From: Streptomyces sp. WZ.A104
GTDB taxonomy: Bacteria; Actinomycetota; Actinomycetes; Streptomycetales; Streptomycetaceae
Direction: 5' to 3'
Assembly (NCBI RefSeq): GCF_002382885.1
Contig: NZ_NWVL01000021.1
Coordinates: 1 to 64,000 of the forward strand
DNA: 64,000 nt
Part shown: in pieces, positions 1-8,430 of the stretch
How the letters are laid out: each line of letters opens with the position of its first letter
Position numbering within the stretch: the first letter of the stretch is position 1
The notes under the pieces: generated by a model
What the model saw: only the letters and a program-made list of their open reading frames with translations
Database searches by the model: none
Told to the model about the DNA's origin: nothing
Made by a program: the position numbers and the translations under genes

Positions 1-413
1 AGCGACGGGCGGCGGCCGCGGGGCTCGCCCTGGCGGGTGCCGCGCTGGCCACCAGCGGCCTGGGCGGCGGGGCCGACGGGAAGGCAGCGGCGTCGGATGC
101 CCCGGCGGGCGCCGGGCGGCCGTCGGTGCGGCTGGTCTCCGCGCCGGTGCGGATCGCGGACGCGGAGACGGTGCACCTGCTGCGGCCGGGAGACCGGGTC
201 GATGTGATCGCGGTCGGTGACACGGGCGACGACGCACACGTTGTGGCACGAGGTGCGCGCGTGGCGAAGGTGCCGGACGACAGTGCGCGCGGGCCGGCGG
301 CGGGGGCCCCAGGGGCCTTGGTGGTGCTGTCCGTGGAGCGGTCGACGGCCACGGCGCTGCTGGGCGCGGGCGCGTCGGGCCGACTGGCCGTGGCGGTTTC
401 CGATGCGAACTGA
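1..413 (+). CDS. SAF-domain (CpaB/RcpC-like) protein, C-terminal part
   Basis: The 3' end of a gene that begins left of the window; the frame (codons from base 3) is open from the edge. The first visible residues are an Ala/Leu/Gly-rich hydrophobic segment that reads as a membrane anchor. A linker follows, then a compact beta-rich domain (PVRIADAETVHLLRPGDRVDVIAV) typical of the SAF/RcpC fold found in Flp-pilus CpaB proteins and in a small Streptomyces family next to mscL. The protein probably sits in the membrane with this domain outside the cell. It ends in a short Ala/Gly-rich region before the stop at 413. The family call rests on motif and position, and the exact role is unknown. Confidence 0.65.
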   Translation, partial: RRAAAAGLALAGAALATSGLGGGADGKAAASDAPAGAGRPSVRLVSAPVRIADAETVHLLRPGDRVDVIAVGDTGDDAHVVARGARVAKVPDDSARGPAAGAPGALVVLSVERSTATALLGAGASGRLAVAVSDAN

Positions 414-526
414 CACGCCATCAAGTCACCCGTGCGAATTAGCGGATTGGACAGTGCCTCCTTCTGCCGCCTTAGGTGACGGAGCAGTTTGCTCCCGTCA
501 CCGCACATGCGAAAGAAGGCTCACCT

Positions 527-1042
527 GTGAGCGAGAAGAAGGTCAGTCTGCTGGAGGGCTTCAAGGCCTTCCTGACACGCGGCAATGTGGTCGACCTCGC
601 GGTGGCTGTCGTCATCGGTGCGGCGTTCACCAACATCGTGAACGCGTTCGTCAAGGGCATCATCAATCCGCTCGTCGGTGCGTTCGGCACGCAGGACCTG
701 GACAGCTACAGCTCCTGCCTCCAGGGCCCCTGCACCACGAACCCGCAGACCGGGGAGATGGAGGGGATCAGAATGCTGTGGGGCTCGGTGCTCAGCGCCA
801 CCCTCAGCTTCCTGATCACCGCCGCCGTCGTGTACTTCCTGGTGGTGCTGCCGATGGCCAAGTATCTGGCCAGGCGGGCGGCGATGCAGGCCGCCAAGGA
901 CGGGGTGCAGGAGACGCTGGAGGTCAGCGAGCTGGAGGTGCTGAAGGAGATCCGCGACGCCCTGCTCGCACAGCGCACCGGCGGTGCGCCGGACGGCTCC
1001 GGTGGGGCGGGGCCCGGCGGCCTCCCGGGCGGGGACCGGTAG
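527..1042 (+). CDS. mscL: Large-conductance mechanosensitive channel MscL
   Basis: 171 residues from the GTG at 527, which has an AAGAAGG ribosome site just upstream. It shows the classic MscL layout: a short amphipathic N-terminus (LLEGFKAFLTRGNVVDLAVAVVIGAAF), TM1, an external loop, TM2 (LSFLITAAVVYFLVVLPM) and a charged cytoplasmic helix. MscL opens under membrane tension to release solutes during hypo-osmotic shock and works as a pentamer. The external loop is fairly long and contains two cysteines four residues apart (CLQGPC), so a disulfide is possible. The Gly/Pro-rich C-terminal tail is longer than in enteric MscL. An upstream start at 476 is possible but adds residues that do not fit the family. 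Confidence 0.95.
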   Translation: MSEKKVSLLEGFKAFLTRGNVVDLAVAVVIGAAFTNIVNAFVKGIINPLVGAFGTQDLDSYSSCLQGPCTTNPQTGEMEGIRMLWGSVLSATLSFLITAAVVYFLVVLPMAKYLARRAAMQAAKDGVQETLEVSELEVLKEIRDALLAQRTGGAPDGSGGAGPGGLPGGDR

Positions 1043-1058
1043 CCCGCCGCGCACCGGC

Positions 1059-1283
1059 TCAGATGTGGTGGGGTGGCTTCTCGTCCAGAAAGCGGGCGAG
1101 GTCGGCGGCGCTGCCACCGGCGAGAGGCCGCTCACCCCACCCCTGGTCCGTATCGTCCGCGGACTGCCGGTCCAGCGGATCGTCGAAGACCAGAACCGGC
1201 TTGGGCTTCGGTTCCTCAGGCAGCTGCCCCGATGGCTGCTGCTGCTTCGCATCGCGCGGGCGGGGGGCGGGGGCGGCGCTCAT
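1059..1283 (-). CDS. Conserved hypothetical protein, 74 aa
   Basis: A small soluble protein. It starts with a Pro/Lys/Gln-rich disordered segment, followed by an acidic stretch with LVFDDPLDRQ, and ends in ADLARFLDEKPPHHI. The coding strand opposes mscL, and the two genes converge with only 16 bp between their stops. Streptomyces carry similar short proteins of unknown function, but I do not recognise a named domain. The start is the ATG read from 1283. Longer frames on this strand overlap the S58 gene and are shadows. Confidence 0.6.
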   Translation of the reverse strand: MSAAPAPRPRDAKQQQPSGQLPEEPKPKPVLVFDDPLDRQSADDTDQGWGERPLAGGSAADLARFLDEKPPHHI

Positions 1284-1575
1284 GCTTCCAGGGTACGGCG
1301 GCTCACGGGGAGACGTGAGCCGCCGGGGGGGCCGGGAGGCGGCCGTCAGCGGTCCTTCGGATCGAGCAGGCCCCCGCCCGAGAGCCCAAGGTCCCGCCTG
1401 AACCGGACCGTGCGCCTCGCAGCACCGCTGAGCTGTGGTTTCGTGCGGAACCTTGGACCCTTGCGCGGTTGTGAACGCCTTCACGAAATCTGGGACGCGC
1501 GGGACCGTACGCATCACGCCCCGCCCGCCGGTACGTTCGACGCACACCCCCCGCGCCGACGTGAGGAGCCGCCCG

Positions 1576-2754
1576 ATGCCCCGCGAGGACCAGACCCCTG
1601 AGAACCGGGCTTCCGAAAACCGGGCCCCCGGCAACCCGCCGCTGCTCGACGCGTTGACGGACGTGGCCGGTATCCGCGTCGGGCATGCCGAGGTCGCCGG
1701 TGCGGGCGCGTTGAGCGGTACGACCGTCGTCCTGGCGCCCGAAGGGGGCGCGGTGGCCGCCGTGGACGTGCGGGGCGGCGGGCCGGGGACGCGGGAGACG
1801 GACGCACTGGACCCGCGCAATCTGGTGCAGCGGGTCGACGCGGTCGTCCTCACGGGCGGCAGTGCGTACGGGCTCGACGCCGCGTCCGGCGTGATGGCCT
1901 GGCTGGAGGAGCGGGGCCGGGGTGTCCAGGTCGGCGCGGACCCCGCCCAGGTGGTGCCGGTCGTTCCGGCCGCCGCCCTCTTCGACCTCGGCCGGGGCGG
2001 TGACTGGCGGACCCGGCCCGACGCGTCGACCGGGCGCGCGGCGGTGGAGGCGGCGGCCGCGACGGGCCCCGGGGAGCCGGTCGCCGAGGGCGGTGTGGGG
2101 GCGGGTACGGGGGCGGTGGCCGGGCAGCTCAAGGGCGGGATCGGCACGGCGAGCGTACGTCTGGCGTCGGGCGTGACGGTGGCGGCCCTGGTCGCGGTGA
2201 ACGCGGCGGGTTCGGTGGTCGACCCCCGGACCGGGGTGCTGTTCGGGGAGTACGGGGCCGGGTCGGAGTCGCCCGCGCATCCCCGGCCGGCGGAGCCGCC
2301 CGCGTACCCCCCGGCCGAGGTCCACGCGGAGGCGCTGCGGCGGCTGGCGCGGGAGCGGGAGGCGACGGAGGCGGCCGGGGGCGGGGCGCCGCCGTTCAAC
2401 ACGACGATCGCGGTGGTCGCCACGGACGCGGATCTGGTCAGGGCTCAGGCCCAGAAGCTGGCGGGCACCGCCCACGACGGGCTGGCCCGAGCGGTGCGCC
2501 CGGTCCATATGCTGACCGACGGGGACACGGTGTTCACGCTCGCCACGGGGCGGGTGCCGGTGCCCTCGCAGGACCCGGTCGCGGTCAACGAGATCCTGGC
2601 GGCGGGCGCGGATGTGCTGGCCCGCGCCATCGTGAAGGCGGTGCGAGCGGCCCGTACGGTCACGGGGCCGGGCGGGACGTTCCTCTCGTACACGGAGCTG
2701 TACGGCGACCAGCACGCCCCTGCCGGATGCGAGGGGGGCGTGCGGCGCGGGTGA
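1576..2754 (+). CDS. Peptidase S58 family Ntn hydrolase (DmpA/NylC-like)
   Basis: 392 residues from ATG 1576, with GAGGAG seven bases upstream. The N-terminal half carries the family signature LTDVAGIRVGHAEV and the GGSAYGLDAASGVM block. The C-terminal half begins at FNTTIAVVATDADL. In this family (P1 aminopeptidases, nylon oligomer hydrolase NylC) the precursor cuts itself into two subunits just before a Ser or Thr, which then becomes the catalytic residue. Here the expected cut is Asn275|Thr276, giving a Thr nucleophile as in NylC. The probable substrates are small amides or D-/beta-amino-acid peptides, but none can be named from sequence. The linker before the cut site is long and Pro/Glu-rich. 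Confidence 0.88.
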   Translation: MPREDQTPENRASENRAPGNPPLLDALTDVAGIRVGHAEVAGAGALSGTTVVLAPEGGAVAAVDVRGGGPGTRETDALDPRNLVQRVDAVVLTGGSAYGLDAASGVMAWLEERGRGVQVGADPAQVVPVVPAAALFDLGRGGDWRTRPDASTGRAAVEAAAATGPGEPVAEGGVGAGTGAVAGQLKGGIGTASVRLASGVTVAALVAVNAAGSVVDPRTGVLFGEYGAGSESPAHPRPAEPPAYPPAEVHAEALRRLAREREATEAAGGGAPPFNTTIAVVATDADLVRAQAQKLAGTAHDGLARAVRPVHMLTDGDTVFTLATGRVPVPSQDPVAVNEILAAGADVLARAIVKAVRAARTVTGPGGTFLSYTELYGDQHAPAGCEGGVRRG

Positions 2755-2946
2755 GGGGCGCGCGGGGCGGCCGACTTGGCGCCTGTACAAGGGAGTTCAT
2801 CCCAACCGCCCGAAATACGCCGGGAACACCGGGGGAACTTTCTGCGTGCGCCCTACGTTTTCACGAACCCCGGTCACGATGTCAGACTCAGGGACTACGT
2901 TGAGCACGCATCAAGTAACACGCGGCGACGGCCTGGAGACAGCACC

Positions 2947-3693
2947 TTGAGCGATCCGTACGAGACAACCGAGCAACACCTCGACCGACTCCTGCGACGC
3001 GCCCTCAACTCTTTCGACCTTCCCGACAGCACGGTCGACCGCCTCGGTTCGGCGCTGGCGCACAGCAGTTCGCTGCATTCGTCGCACCACAGCTCCGTAC
3101 TGCACCGCGAGACCTACCGCCACACGTATCTCCTCGCCGACGGCTCCGCCCTGACCCTCTGGGAGCTGGTGCACAGCGGCGGCCGGGACGTCCGGGCCCC
3201 GCGTCGGCACGAGTTGTACGACGTGGAGGGCGACGCCCGCATCGCCGCGTCCCGCCTCGCCGGGAGCTGCTCCGACACCCCGGTCTTCGGCGAGGAGGGC
3301 GGTCAGGGGGAGATGGAGATGCTGTCGGTTTTGATGTCCGCCCCGCCGGCCCCGCTCCCCCGGACGTATGCCCCCGACAATTCCGCGGACCACGCCCGCC
3401 GGGTGCTGCGCCGCGCGGAGAACGCCGACCGGCCGGGCGAGCGGAAGGCCTCGCTGCTCCGGGCCGCGTTCGCCCACCACATCACCCAGATCTTCGGGCG
3501 GCAGTGCCGGGTCGACGGCCAGGAGGCCGGATTCACGCTGTACGAGCACGCGTTCCTGCTGCTCGACGGCAGTGAGACGAGCCTGTGGGAGGTCGAGCAC
3601 ACGGCGACGCCCGACGGCCGCCATATGTGCGAGGTGTACGAGGACGAGGACGCCGCCCGTTCGGCGATGGAGAGCCGCACGCAGATCTGCTGA
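2947..3693 (+). CDS. DUF6227 family protein
   Basis: 248 residues from the TTG at 2947, with GGAGA seven bases upstream. The sequence begins with an acidic helix (SDPYETTEQHLDRLLRRALNSF) and contains two related beta-rich units. One is around HRETYRHTYLLADGSALTLWELVH and the other around GFTLYEHAFLLLDGSETSLWEVEH. Both share the core Y-x-H-x-(F/Y)-L-L-x-D-G-S-x-(T/L)-x-L-W-E, so the protein looks like an internal duplication. It matches a Streptomyces-specific family of unknown function as I remember it. No catalytic or membrane features are visible. The gene stands alone between the S58 gene and the convergent exporter. Confidence 0.75.
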   Translation: MSDPYETTEQHLDRLLRRALNSFDLPDSTVDRLGSALAHSSSLHSSHHSSVLHRETYRHTYLLADGSALTLWELVHSGGRDVRAPRRHELYDVEGDARIAASRLAGSCSDTPVFGEEGGQGEMEMLSVLMSAPPAPLPRTYAPDNSADHARRVLRRAENADRPGERKASLLRAAFAHHITQIFGRQCRVDGQEAGFTLYEHAFLLLDGSETSLWEVEHTATPDGRHMCEVYEDEDAARSAMESRTQIC

Positions 3694-3875
3694 TCTCAAC
3701 GACGACTCGTCGGACCCGGTCAGCAGATCCAGCCCTGGCTACGGCCCTGCCCCAGCTACGGACCCGGCTACCGTCCCGGCCCCGGCCCCGGCGAGTCGTC
3801 GCCGGGACCGGGGCAGCCGTCCGCGCGGGGCGGTTCGCCTCGGCCTTCACCGGGCAGTCAGCGTCCGCCCCGCCG

Positions 3876-5426
3876 TCAGTTCGCGTCCGCCTCCGCATGG
3901 GCGCGCGGTCGGGCGGGCAGCGCGAACATCACCAGGAAGATCACCGCGAGTACTCCGGCGACCCACCGCAGCGACTGCTGGAAGGCGTCGACGAAGGCCG
4001 GGCCGATCGCCTCTGGGGCCAGGCGGTCTCCGATCGCGCCGAAGAACACGACGGACACGAGGCCGAGGCCGAGTGCCGTCCCCATCTGCTGCACGGTGTT
4101 GATCAGCCCGGATGCCGAACCGGCGTGTTCCTTGGGCACTTCGGAGAGGATCGCGTCGGTCAGCGGCGCCACGATCAGGCCCATCCCGATGCCCATGACG
4201 ACCAGCGGCACCGCCATCTGCCAGGGGGTGATGGCCATGCCGTAGTGCTCGGCCTCCCAGAGGTAGATCAGCAGCCCGGCGATCATGAGGAGCGCGCCGG
4301 CCTGGAGGACCTTGCGGCCGAAGCGGGGTACGAGCTTCTGTACGGAGATCCCGGCGGCCACCGAGACGGCGATGGAGAACGGGATGCCCGTCGTGCCCGC
4401 GCGCAGCACGCTCCAGCCGAGGCCCATCTGCATGTAGAGGGTCCAGACCAGGAAGAAGATGCCGAGGCCGATGCCGAAGGTGAGCTGCACGGCGATCCCC
4501 GCGGCGAAGCTCTTGACCCGGAACAGGGACAGCTCGACCAGCGGCGAGCCGTCGGTCAGCGCCTTCTGCCGCTGGTGCACGACGAGGGCCCCGAAGACGA
4601 ACAGGCTGCCCACCATCGACACATGGCCCCACACCGGCCAGTCCAGCTCGTGGCCCCGGGTGAGCGGGTAGATGAGCATCAGCATGGCCAGCGTGACCAG
4701 GACGACGCCCACCAGGTCCAGGCGGACCGCCTTGGGGGCCTTGGACTCGGTGATGAACTTCGCGCCGAGGACCAGTCCGGCGATGCCGACGGGCAGGTTG
4801 ATCAGGAAGATCGGCCGCCAGCCGAGCCCGAAGAGGTCCCACTCGGTGAGCAGTGCGCCCAGCAGCGGCCCGGAGACCGCCCCGAGCCCGACGACCGCGC
4901 CGAAGAGGCCGAACACCTTGCCGCGTTCGTGCGCCGGGAAGGTGGCGTGCACGATCGACAGCACCTGCGGCACCATCAGCGCGGCCGTGCCGCCCTGAAG
5001 GATGCGGGCGGCGACGAGTATCTCCGGACTGCCCGCGAAACCGCACAGGGCCGAGGCCACGGTGAATCCGCCGATGCCGATGAGGAAGAGCCGCTTGCGC
5101 CCGTAGATGTCGCCGAGCCGGCCGCCCGTGATCAGCCCGGCCGCGAACGCGAGGGCGTATCCGGCGGTGATCCACTGGATCGCGGAGACGGAGGCCCCGG
5201 TGTCGCGCGTGATGCTGGGGATCGCGATGTTGACGATCGTGACGTCGACCAGGTCCATGAAGGCCGCGGTCATCACGATGGCGAGCGCGAACCAGCGCCG
5301 CCGGTCGACGGGGGCGGGCGCGGGTGCGACCGCTGTTCGCACCGGTGCGGGGGGTGCGGGCGGTGCGGGGGCGGTGGATGCCGCGAGGGGCGACGCCGCG
5401 GACGGCGGGGGTGCGGAAGAAGGCAT
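3876..5426 (-). CDS. DHA2-type MFS drug exporter (EmrB/QacA family)
   Basis: 516 residues with about 14 predicted membrane helices, the usual layout for proton-driven multidrug exporters of the DHA2 subfamily. Recognisable motifs are FMDLVDVTIVNIAIPSI in helix 1, GGRLGDIYGRKRLFLIG (motif A) between helices 2 and 3, and PLLGALLTEW (motif C) in helix 5. The N-terminus is a disordered Pro/Ala stretch. The gene is divergent from a WYL regulator across a short gap containing a perfect palindrome, so that regulator probably controls it. The start is either ATG 5426 or ATG 5447; neither has a clear ribosome site. The substrate is unknown. Confidence 0.88.
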   Translation of the reverse strand: MPSSAPPPSAASPLAASTAPAPPAPPAPVRTAVAPAPAPVDRRRWFALAIVMTAAFMDLVDVTIVNIAIPSITRDTGASVSAIQWITAGYALAFAAGLITGGRLGDIYGRKRLFLIGIGGFTVASALCGFAGSPEILVAARILQGGTAALMVPQVLSIVHATFPAHERGKVFGLFGAVVGLGAVSGPLLGALLTEWDLFGLGWRPIFLINLPVGIAGLVLGAKFITESKAPKAVRLDLVGVVLVTLAMLMLIYPLTRGHELDWPVWGHVSMVGSLFVFGALVVHQRQKALTDGSPLVELSLFRVKSFAAGIAVQLTFGIGLGIFFLVWTLYMQMGLGWSVLRAGTTGIPFSIAVSVAAGISVQKLVPRFGRKVLQAGALLMIAGLLIYLWEAEHYGMAITPWQMAVPLVVMGIGMGLIVAPLTDAILSEVPKEHAGSASGLINTVQQMGTALGLGLVSVVFFGAIGDRLAPEAIGPAFVDAFQQSLRWVAGVLAVIFLVMFALPARPRAHAEADAN

Positions 5427-5451
5427 GGGGAGAACATAAGTGCCCATTAGG

Positions 5452-5467
5452 TCAGGTCATGACCTGA
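5452..5467. promoter_or_regulatory. Perfect 16-bp palindrome, probable operator of the WYL regulator
   Basis: TCAGGTCATGACCTGA is a perfect inverted repeat of two 8-base arms. It lies between the start codons of the divergent MFS exporter and the WYL regulator. Its position over both promoters suggests autoregulation together with control of the exporter. If the exporter uses the upstream ATG (5447), the palindrome lies in its 5' leader. Confidence 0.6.
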
Positions 5468-5487
5468 TGATCCGGCACCCTGGGGTC

Positions 5488-6588
5488 ATGTCCGATACCC
5501 CGGCACGCCTGCTGAAGTTGCTGTCGCTCCTCCAGACCCCGCGCGAGTGGCCGGGCGGGGAGCTGGCCGACCGCCTCGACGTCAGTCCGCGCACGATCCG
5601 CCGCGATATCGACCGGCTGCGGGACCTGGGCTACCCGGTCGAGGCCTCGCGCGGTTCGGTGGGCGGCTATCGCCTGGTCGCGGGCGCCGCCATGCCGCCT
5701 CTGCTGCTGGACGACGAGGAGGCGGTGGCCATCGCGGTGGGACTGCGGGCCGGGGCGGGGCACGCCATCGAGGGCGTCGACGAGGCCTCCGTACGGGCAC
5801 TGGCGAAGCTGGAGCAGGTGCTGCCCTCGCGGCTGCGGCACCGGGTCTCCGCGCTCCAGACCGCCACGGTGCCGCTGACCAGGGGCGACGGTTCCACCAT
5901 CGACCCGCGGACCCTGACGACGCTGGCCTCGGCGGCGACCGGGCGGGAGCGGCTGAGGTTCGCGTACCGCAGCGGGGACGGCACCCGGACGAAGCGGCAG
6001 GTCGAGCCGTACCGGCTGGTGAGCACCGGGCAGCGCTGGTATCTGGTGGCGTACGACCTGGGCAGGGAGGACTGGCGGACGTTCCGGGTGGACCGGGTCG
6101 GCGAGCCGTTCGCGACGGGTGCCAGGTTCGCCCCGCGGCCGCTGCCGGTGGAGGGCGGCCCGGACGGTGGCGGCAGTGGCGGCGGTGGCCGGGCGGACGG
6201 CGGCCATGGCAAGGAGCCGAACGGCGAGGGGGACGCGGCGAGGTTCCTGGCCCGGTCGATGCGGCGGATGCAGCCGGAGCTGCGCCTGGACGTGCGGTTC
6301 GGCGCTCCGGCGGAGTTCGTGGCGGCGCGGCTGCCCGCGACGCTCGGTACGCCGGAGCCGGACGGGGAGGGCGGATGCCGGCTGCGGGCCTCGTGCACCG
6401 ATTCGCTGGAGTGGGTGGCGCTGCGGCTGGCGCTGGTGGACTGCGAGTTCTCCGTGGCGGGGCCGCCGCAGCTGGTGGCGTATCTGGAGAACCTGGGCAC
6501 CCGGCTGACCCGCGCCGCCAGGCACCCGCCCGCACACCCGATGCGGAGCGACGCCCCAGAACGGGGAGACGCCCCGGAACAGGGATGA
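5488..6588 (+). CDS. WYL-domain transcriptional regulator (HTH_11/DeoR-like)
   Basis: 366 residues from ATG 5488. The N-terminal winged helix (residues ~5-60) reads RLLKLLSLLQTPREWPGGEL with the recognition helix VSPRTIRRDIDRLRDLG. A central WYL domain follows, with GQRWYLVAYDLGREDWRTFRVDR, then a WCX-type C-terminal domain. WYL domains bind small or nucleic-acid ligands and change DNA binding. A Gly/Asp-rich insertion (~residues 225-250) separates WYL from WCX. The gene diverges from the MFS exporter and probably controls it. The stop codon is built into the stem of a terminator. Confidence 0.88.
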   Translation: MSDTPARLLKLLSLLQTPREWPGGELADRLDVSPRTIRRDIDRLRDLGYPVEASRGSVGGYRLVAGAAMPPLLLDDEEAVAIAVGLRAGAGHAIEGVDEASVRALAKLEQVLPSRLRHRVSALQTATVPLTRGDGSTIDPRTLTTLASAATGRERLRFAYRSGDGTRTKRQVEPYRLVSTGQRWYLVAYDLGREDWRTFRVDRVGEPFATGARFAPRPLPVEGGPDGGGSGGGGRADGGHGKEPNGEGDAARFLARSMRRMQPELRLDVRFGAPAEFVAARLPATLGTPEPDGEGGCRLRASCTDSLEWVALRLALVDCEFSVAGPPQLVAYLENLGTRLTRAARHPPAHPMRSDAPERGDAPEQG

Positions 6589-6625
6589 GCCCCGGCGCCG
6601 GGGGGGGGGTGGGCGCCGGGGCTCA
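6586..6625. terminator. Strong hairpin terminator overlapping the WYL stop codon
   Basis: A perfect 14-bp stem: TGAGCCCCGGCGCC pairs with GGCGCCGGGGCTCA, and the loop is G-rich. The left arm starts with the TGA stop of the WYL gene. It lies between convergent WYL and hrdD genes and can serve both. There is no T-run, as is common in Streptomyces. Confidence 0.75.
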
Positions 6626-6720
6626 GCTCAGGGACCGGGGAAAACCGGTCGGGTGACCGGAAAGACCCGGTCGGTCGGCCGGTGCGAACCGGCTTGATGG
6701 GGAGATTACGGGTTATTGGC

Positions 6721-7722
6721 TCACGCCGCAGCGTCAAAGCCCGTGTCGTGAGCCATTCGCTTCAATTCGAGGAGTGCGTGCTTCTCGATCTGGCGGATCC
6801 GCTCCCGTGTGAGGCCATGCTGCTTGCCCACTTCGGTCAGGGTCCGCTCACGGCCGTCCTCGATGCCGTACCTCATCTTGATGATCGAGGCCGTCCTGTT
6901 GTCGAGCTTGCCGATCAGGTCCTCCAGCTCCTCGCTGCGGAGCAGGGTCATCACGGACTGCTCGGGCGAGACGGCGGAGGTGTCCTCCAGCAGGTCGCCG
7001 AACTGGGTGTCGCCGTCGTCGTCCACGGACATGTTGAGGCTGACCGGGTCGCGGGCCCAGTCCAGGACGTTGCCGACGCGCTCGGCGTTGGAGTCGAGCT
7101 CGGCGGCTATCTCCGCGTGCTCCGGGTCGCGCCCGTGCTCGCGGTTGAACTCGCGCTGGACCCGGCGGATCCGGCCGAGCTCCTCCACCAGGTGGACGGG
7201 GAGCCGGATCGTGCGGGACTGGTCGGCGATGGACCGGGTGATGGCCTGCCGGATCCACCAGGTGGCATACGTGGAGAACTTGAAGCCCTTGGCGTAGTCG
7301 AACTTCTCGACCGCGCGGACCAGGCCGGCGTTGCCCTCCTGGATCAGGTCGAGCAGGGGGAGCCCCGCGCGCGGGTAGCGGCGGGCCACGGCGACGACGA
7401 GTCGGAGGTTGGAGCGGATGAATATGTCCTTGGCGCGCTCGCCCTCGGCGACCAGCGCCTCCAGCTCTTCGCGCTTCGCCCCGCCCGCGTCGCTCTCCAC
7501 CTCGCCGTCGAGGATCTTCTGGGCGTACACGCCCGCCTCTATGGTCTGGGAGAGGTCGACCTCCTTGGCGGCGTCGAGCAGCGGTGTGCGGGCGATCTCG
7601 TCCAGGTACATGCCGACCAGGTCGCGATCGGCGATTTCCCCGCCCACGGCGCGAACACTGCTTGCCCGGTCGGTCCCACCGGAAGTGGCGGACGTACGAC
7701 GGGCGACGGCACGGGTTGCCAT
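6721..7722 (-). CDS. hrdD: RNA polymerase principal-like sigma factor HrdD (group 2)
   Basis: 333 residues, start ATG at 7722 with GGGAGC upstream. All sigma-70 regions are present. Region 1.2 is ADRDLVGMYLDEIARTPLLD. Region 2 includes RSNLRLVVAVARRYPRAGLPLLDLIQEGNAGLVRAVEKFDY and the -10 recognition helix FSTYATWWIRQAITRSIADQ. Region 3 follows, and region 4 carries the -35 recognition helix TLTEVGKQHGLTRERIRQIE. The short N-terminus without region 1.1 and the exact C-terminus DTGFDAAA fit Streptomyces HrdD, a non-essential relative of HrdB, as I recall it. Proximity to mscL also matches the S. coelicolor arrangement from memory. Confidence 0.93.
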   Translation of the reverse strand: MATRAVARRTSATSGGTDRASSVRAVGGEIADRDLVGMYLDEIARTPLLDAAKEVDLSQTIEAGVYAQKILDGEVESDAGGAKREELEALVAEGERAKDIFIRSNLRLVVAVARRYPRAGLPLLDLIQEGNAGLVRAVEKFDYAKGFKFSTYATWWIRQAITRSIADQSRTIRLPVHLVEELGRIRRVQREFNREHGRDPEHAEIAAELDSNAERVGNVLDWARDPVSLNMSVDDDGDTQFGDLLEDTSAVSPEQSVMTLLRSEELEDLIGKLDNRTASIIKMRYGIEDGRERTLTEVGKQHGLTRERIRQIEKHALLELKRMAHDTGFDAAA

Positions 7723-7885
7723 GCGTGCTCCCTTGCTGAGTAGGTCGCGACACCCTCTCGGGTGCCCTGCATCCGATGGAAACAACGACTGGAATCCGGA
7801 CAGAATTCCCATGCCACGCATTCATTTTCGCGATCATGCAGTACCCTGTTCGACCCCACCAGGAGGCGGCACGCCGGAGATGCGC

Positions 7886-8241
7886 ATGGACGTGCAGGTC
7901 AGAACCGGTACCGAAGCAGATCCGGTGCCCTGGACCGAGATCTGCAACCGCGACGTCCATGAGACCGCGCTCACATTCGACACGGCCCCCTTCACTCCTC
8001 GGCCCCCTCACTCCGGAGCGGCGGCTCCCGTGGCTGCGCTCCCACCCGGAAGACGGACCGCACCGCCTTCTGGTTGCCCGGGATGCCCACGGCCACCGCG
8101 TCCCGGGGTACGCCACCAGCAGCCCCCTACGGCGCCTCCATCGAGCCGAGCGTCCACTGCGGCCCCGACACGGTGGGCCGGAAGTTCGGCCGGCACGGGG
8201 ACGCGCCCTGGTACGAGCATGAGCTCGGCCCGAAGTCCTAG
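7886..8241 (+). pseudogene. Decayed GNAT N-acetyltransferase (phosphinothricin acetyltransferase-like)
   Basis: The N-terminus MDVQVRTGTEADPVPWTEIC and HETALTFDTAPFTP look like the start of a GNAT acetyltransferase. At about 8005-8025 the frame breaks at a duplicated TCACTCC with inserted bases. The family sequence continues in the +1 frame (LTPERRLPWLRSHPEDGPHRLLVARD, then GYATSSP). It then shifts again to a third frame reading SVHCGPDTVGRKFGRHGDAPWYEHEL. In a functional homologue a long stretch including the acetyl-CoA loop should lie between VGRK and the tail; here it is missing. So there are two frameshifts and one internal deletion, and the gene is dead. Coordinates run from ATG 7886 to TAG 8241. 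Confidence 0.75.
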
Positions 8242-8288
8242 GGCCCCGGCCCGTTCCGTCGGGTCCTGCGCCGCCCTAGCGTGACCGC

Positions 8289-8372
8289 CACGAAGTAACA
8301 GGCACGGCGTAACAGGCACGGCGTGACGGGCACGGCGTGACGGGCACGGAGTGACGGGCAGGAAGTGCCCCG
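8289..8372. repeat. Six 14-bp tandem repeats
   Basis: Units close to CACGGCGTGACGGG begin at 8289, 8303, 8317, 8331, 8345 and 8359, then decay further to about 8400. They sit in the leader of the questin-oxidase-like gene. The period and lack of spacers rule out CRISPR. Confidence 0.8.
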
Positions 8373-8430
8373 CACGGAGTGACTCGCACGCAGCGGCCCG
8401 CACGGACGACACCACGGGAGCGTGATCGGC

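Noticed and set aside
3585..5450. Long open frame (621 codons) on the plus strand
   Set aside because: It is antisense to the MFS exporter, extremely rich in Arg, Asp, Glu and Gly in shadow-typical patterns, and without any domain.
8281..8400. CRISPR-like repeats
   Set aside because: The 14-bp units follow one another directly without spacers and no cas genes are present. No CRISPR array was found in the window.
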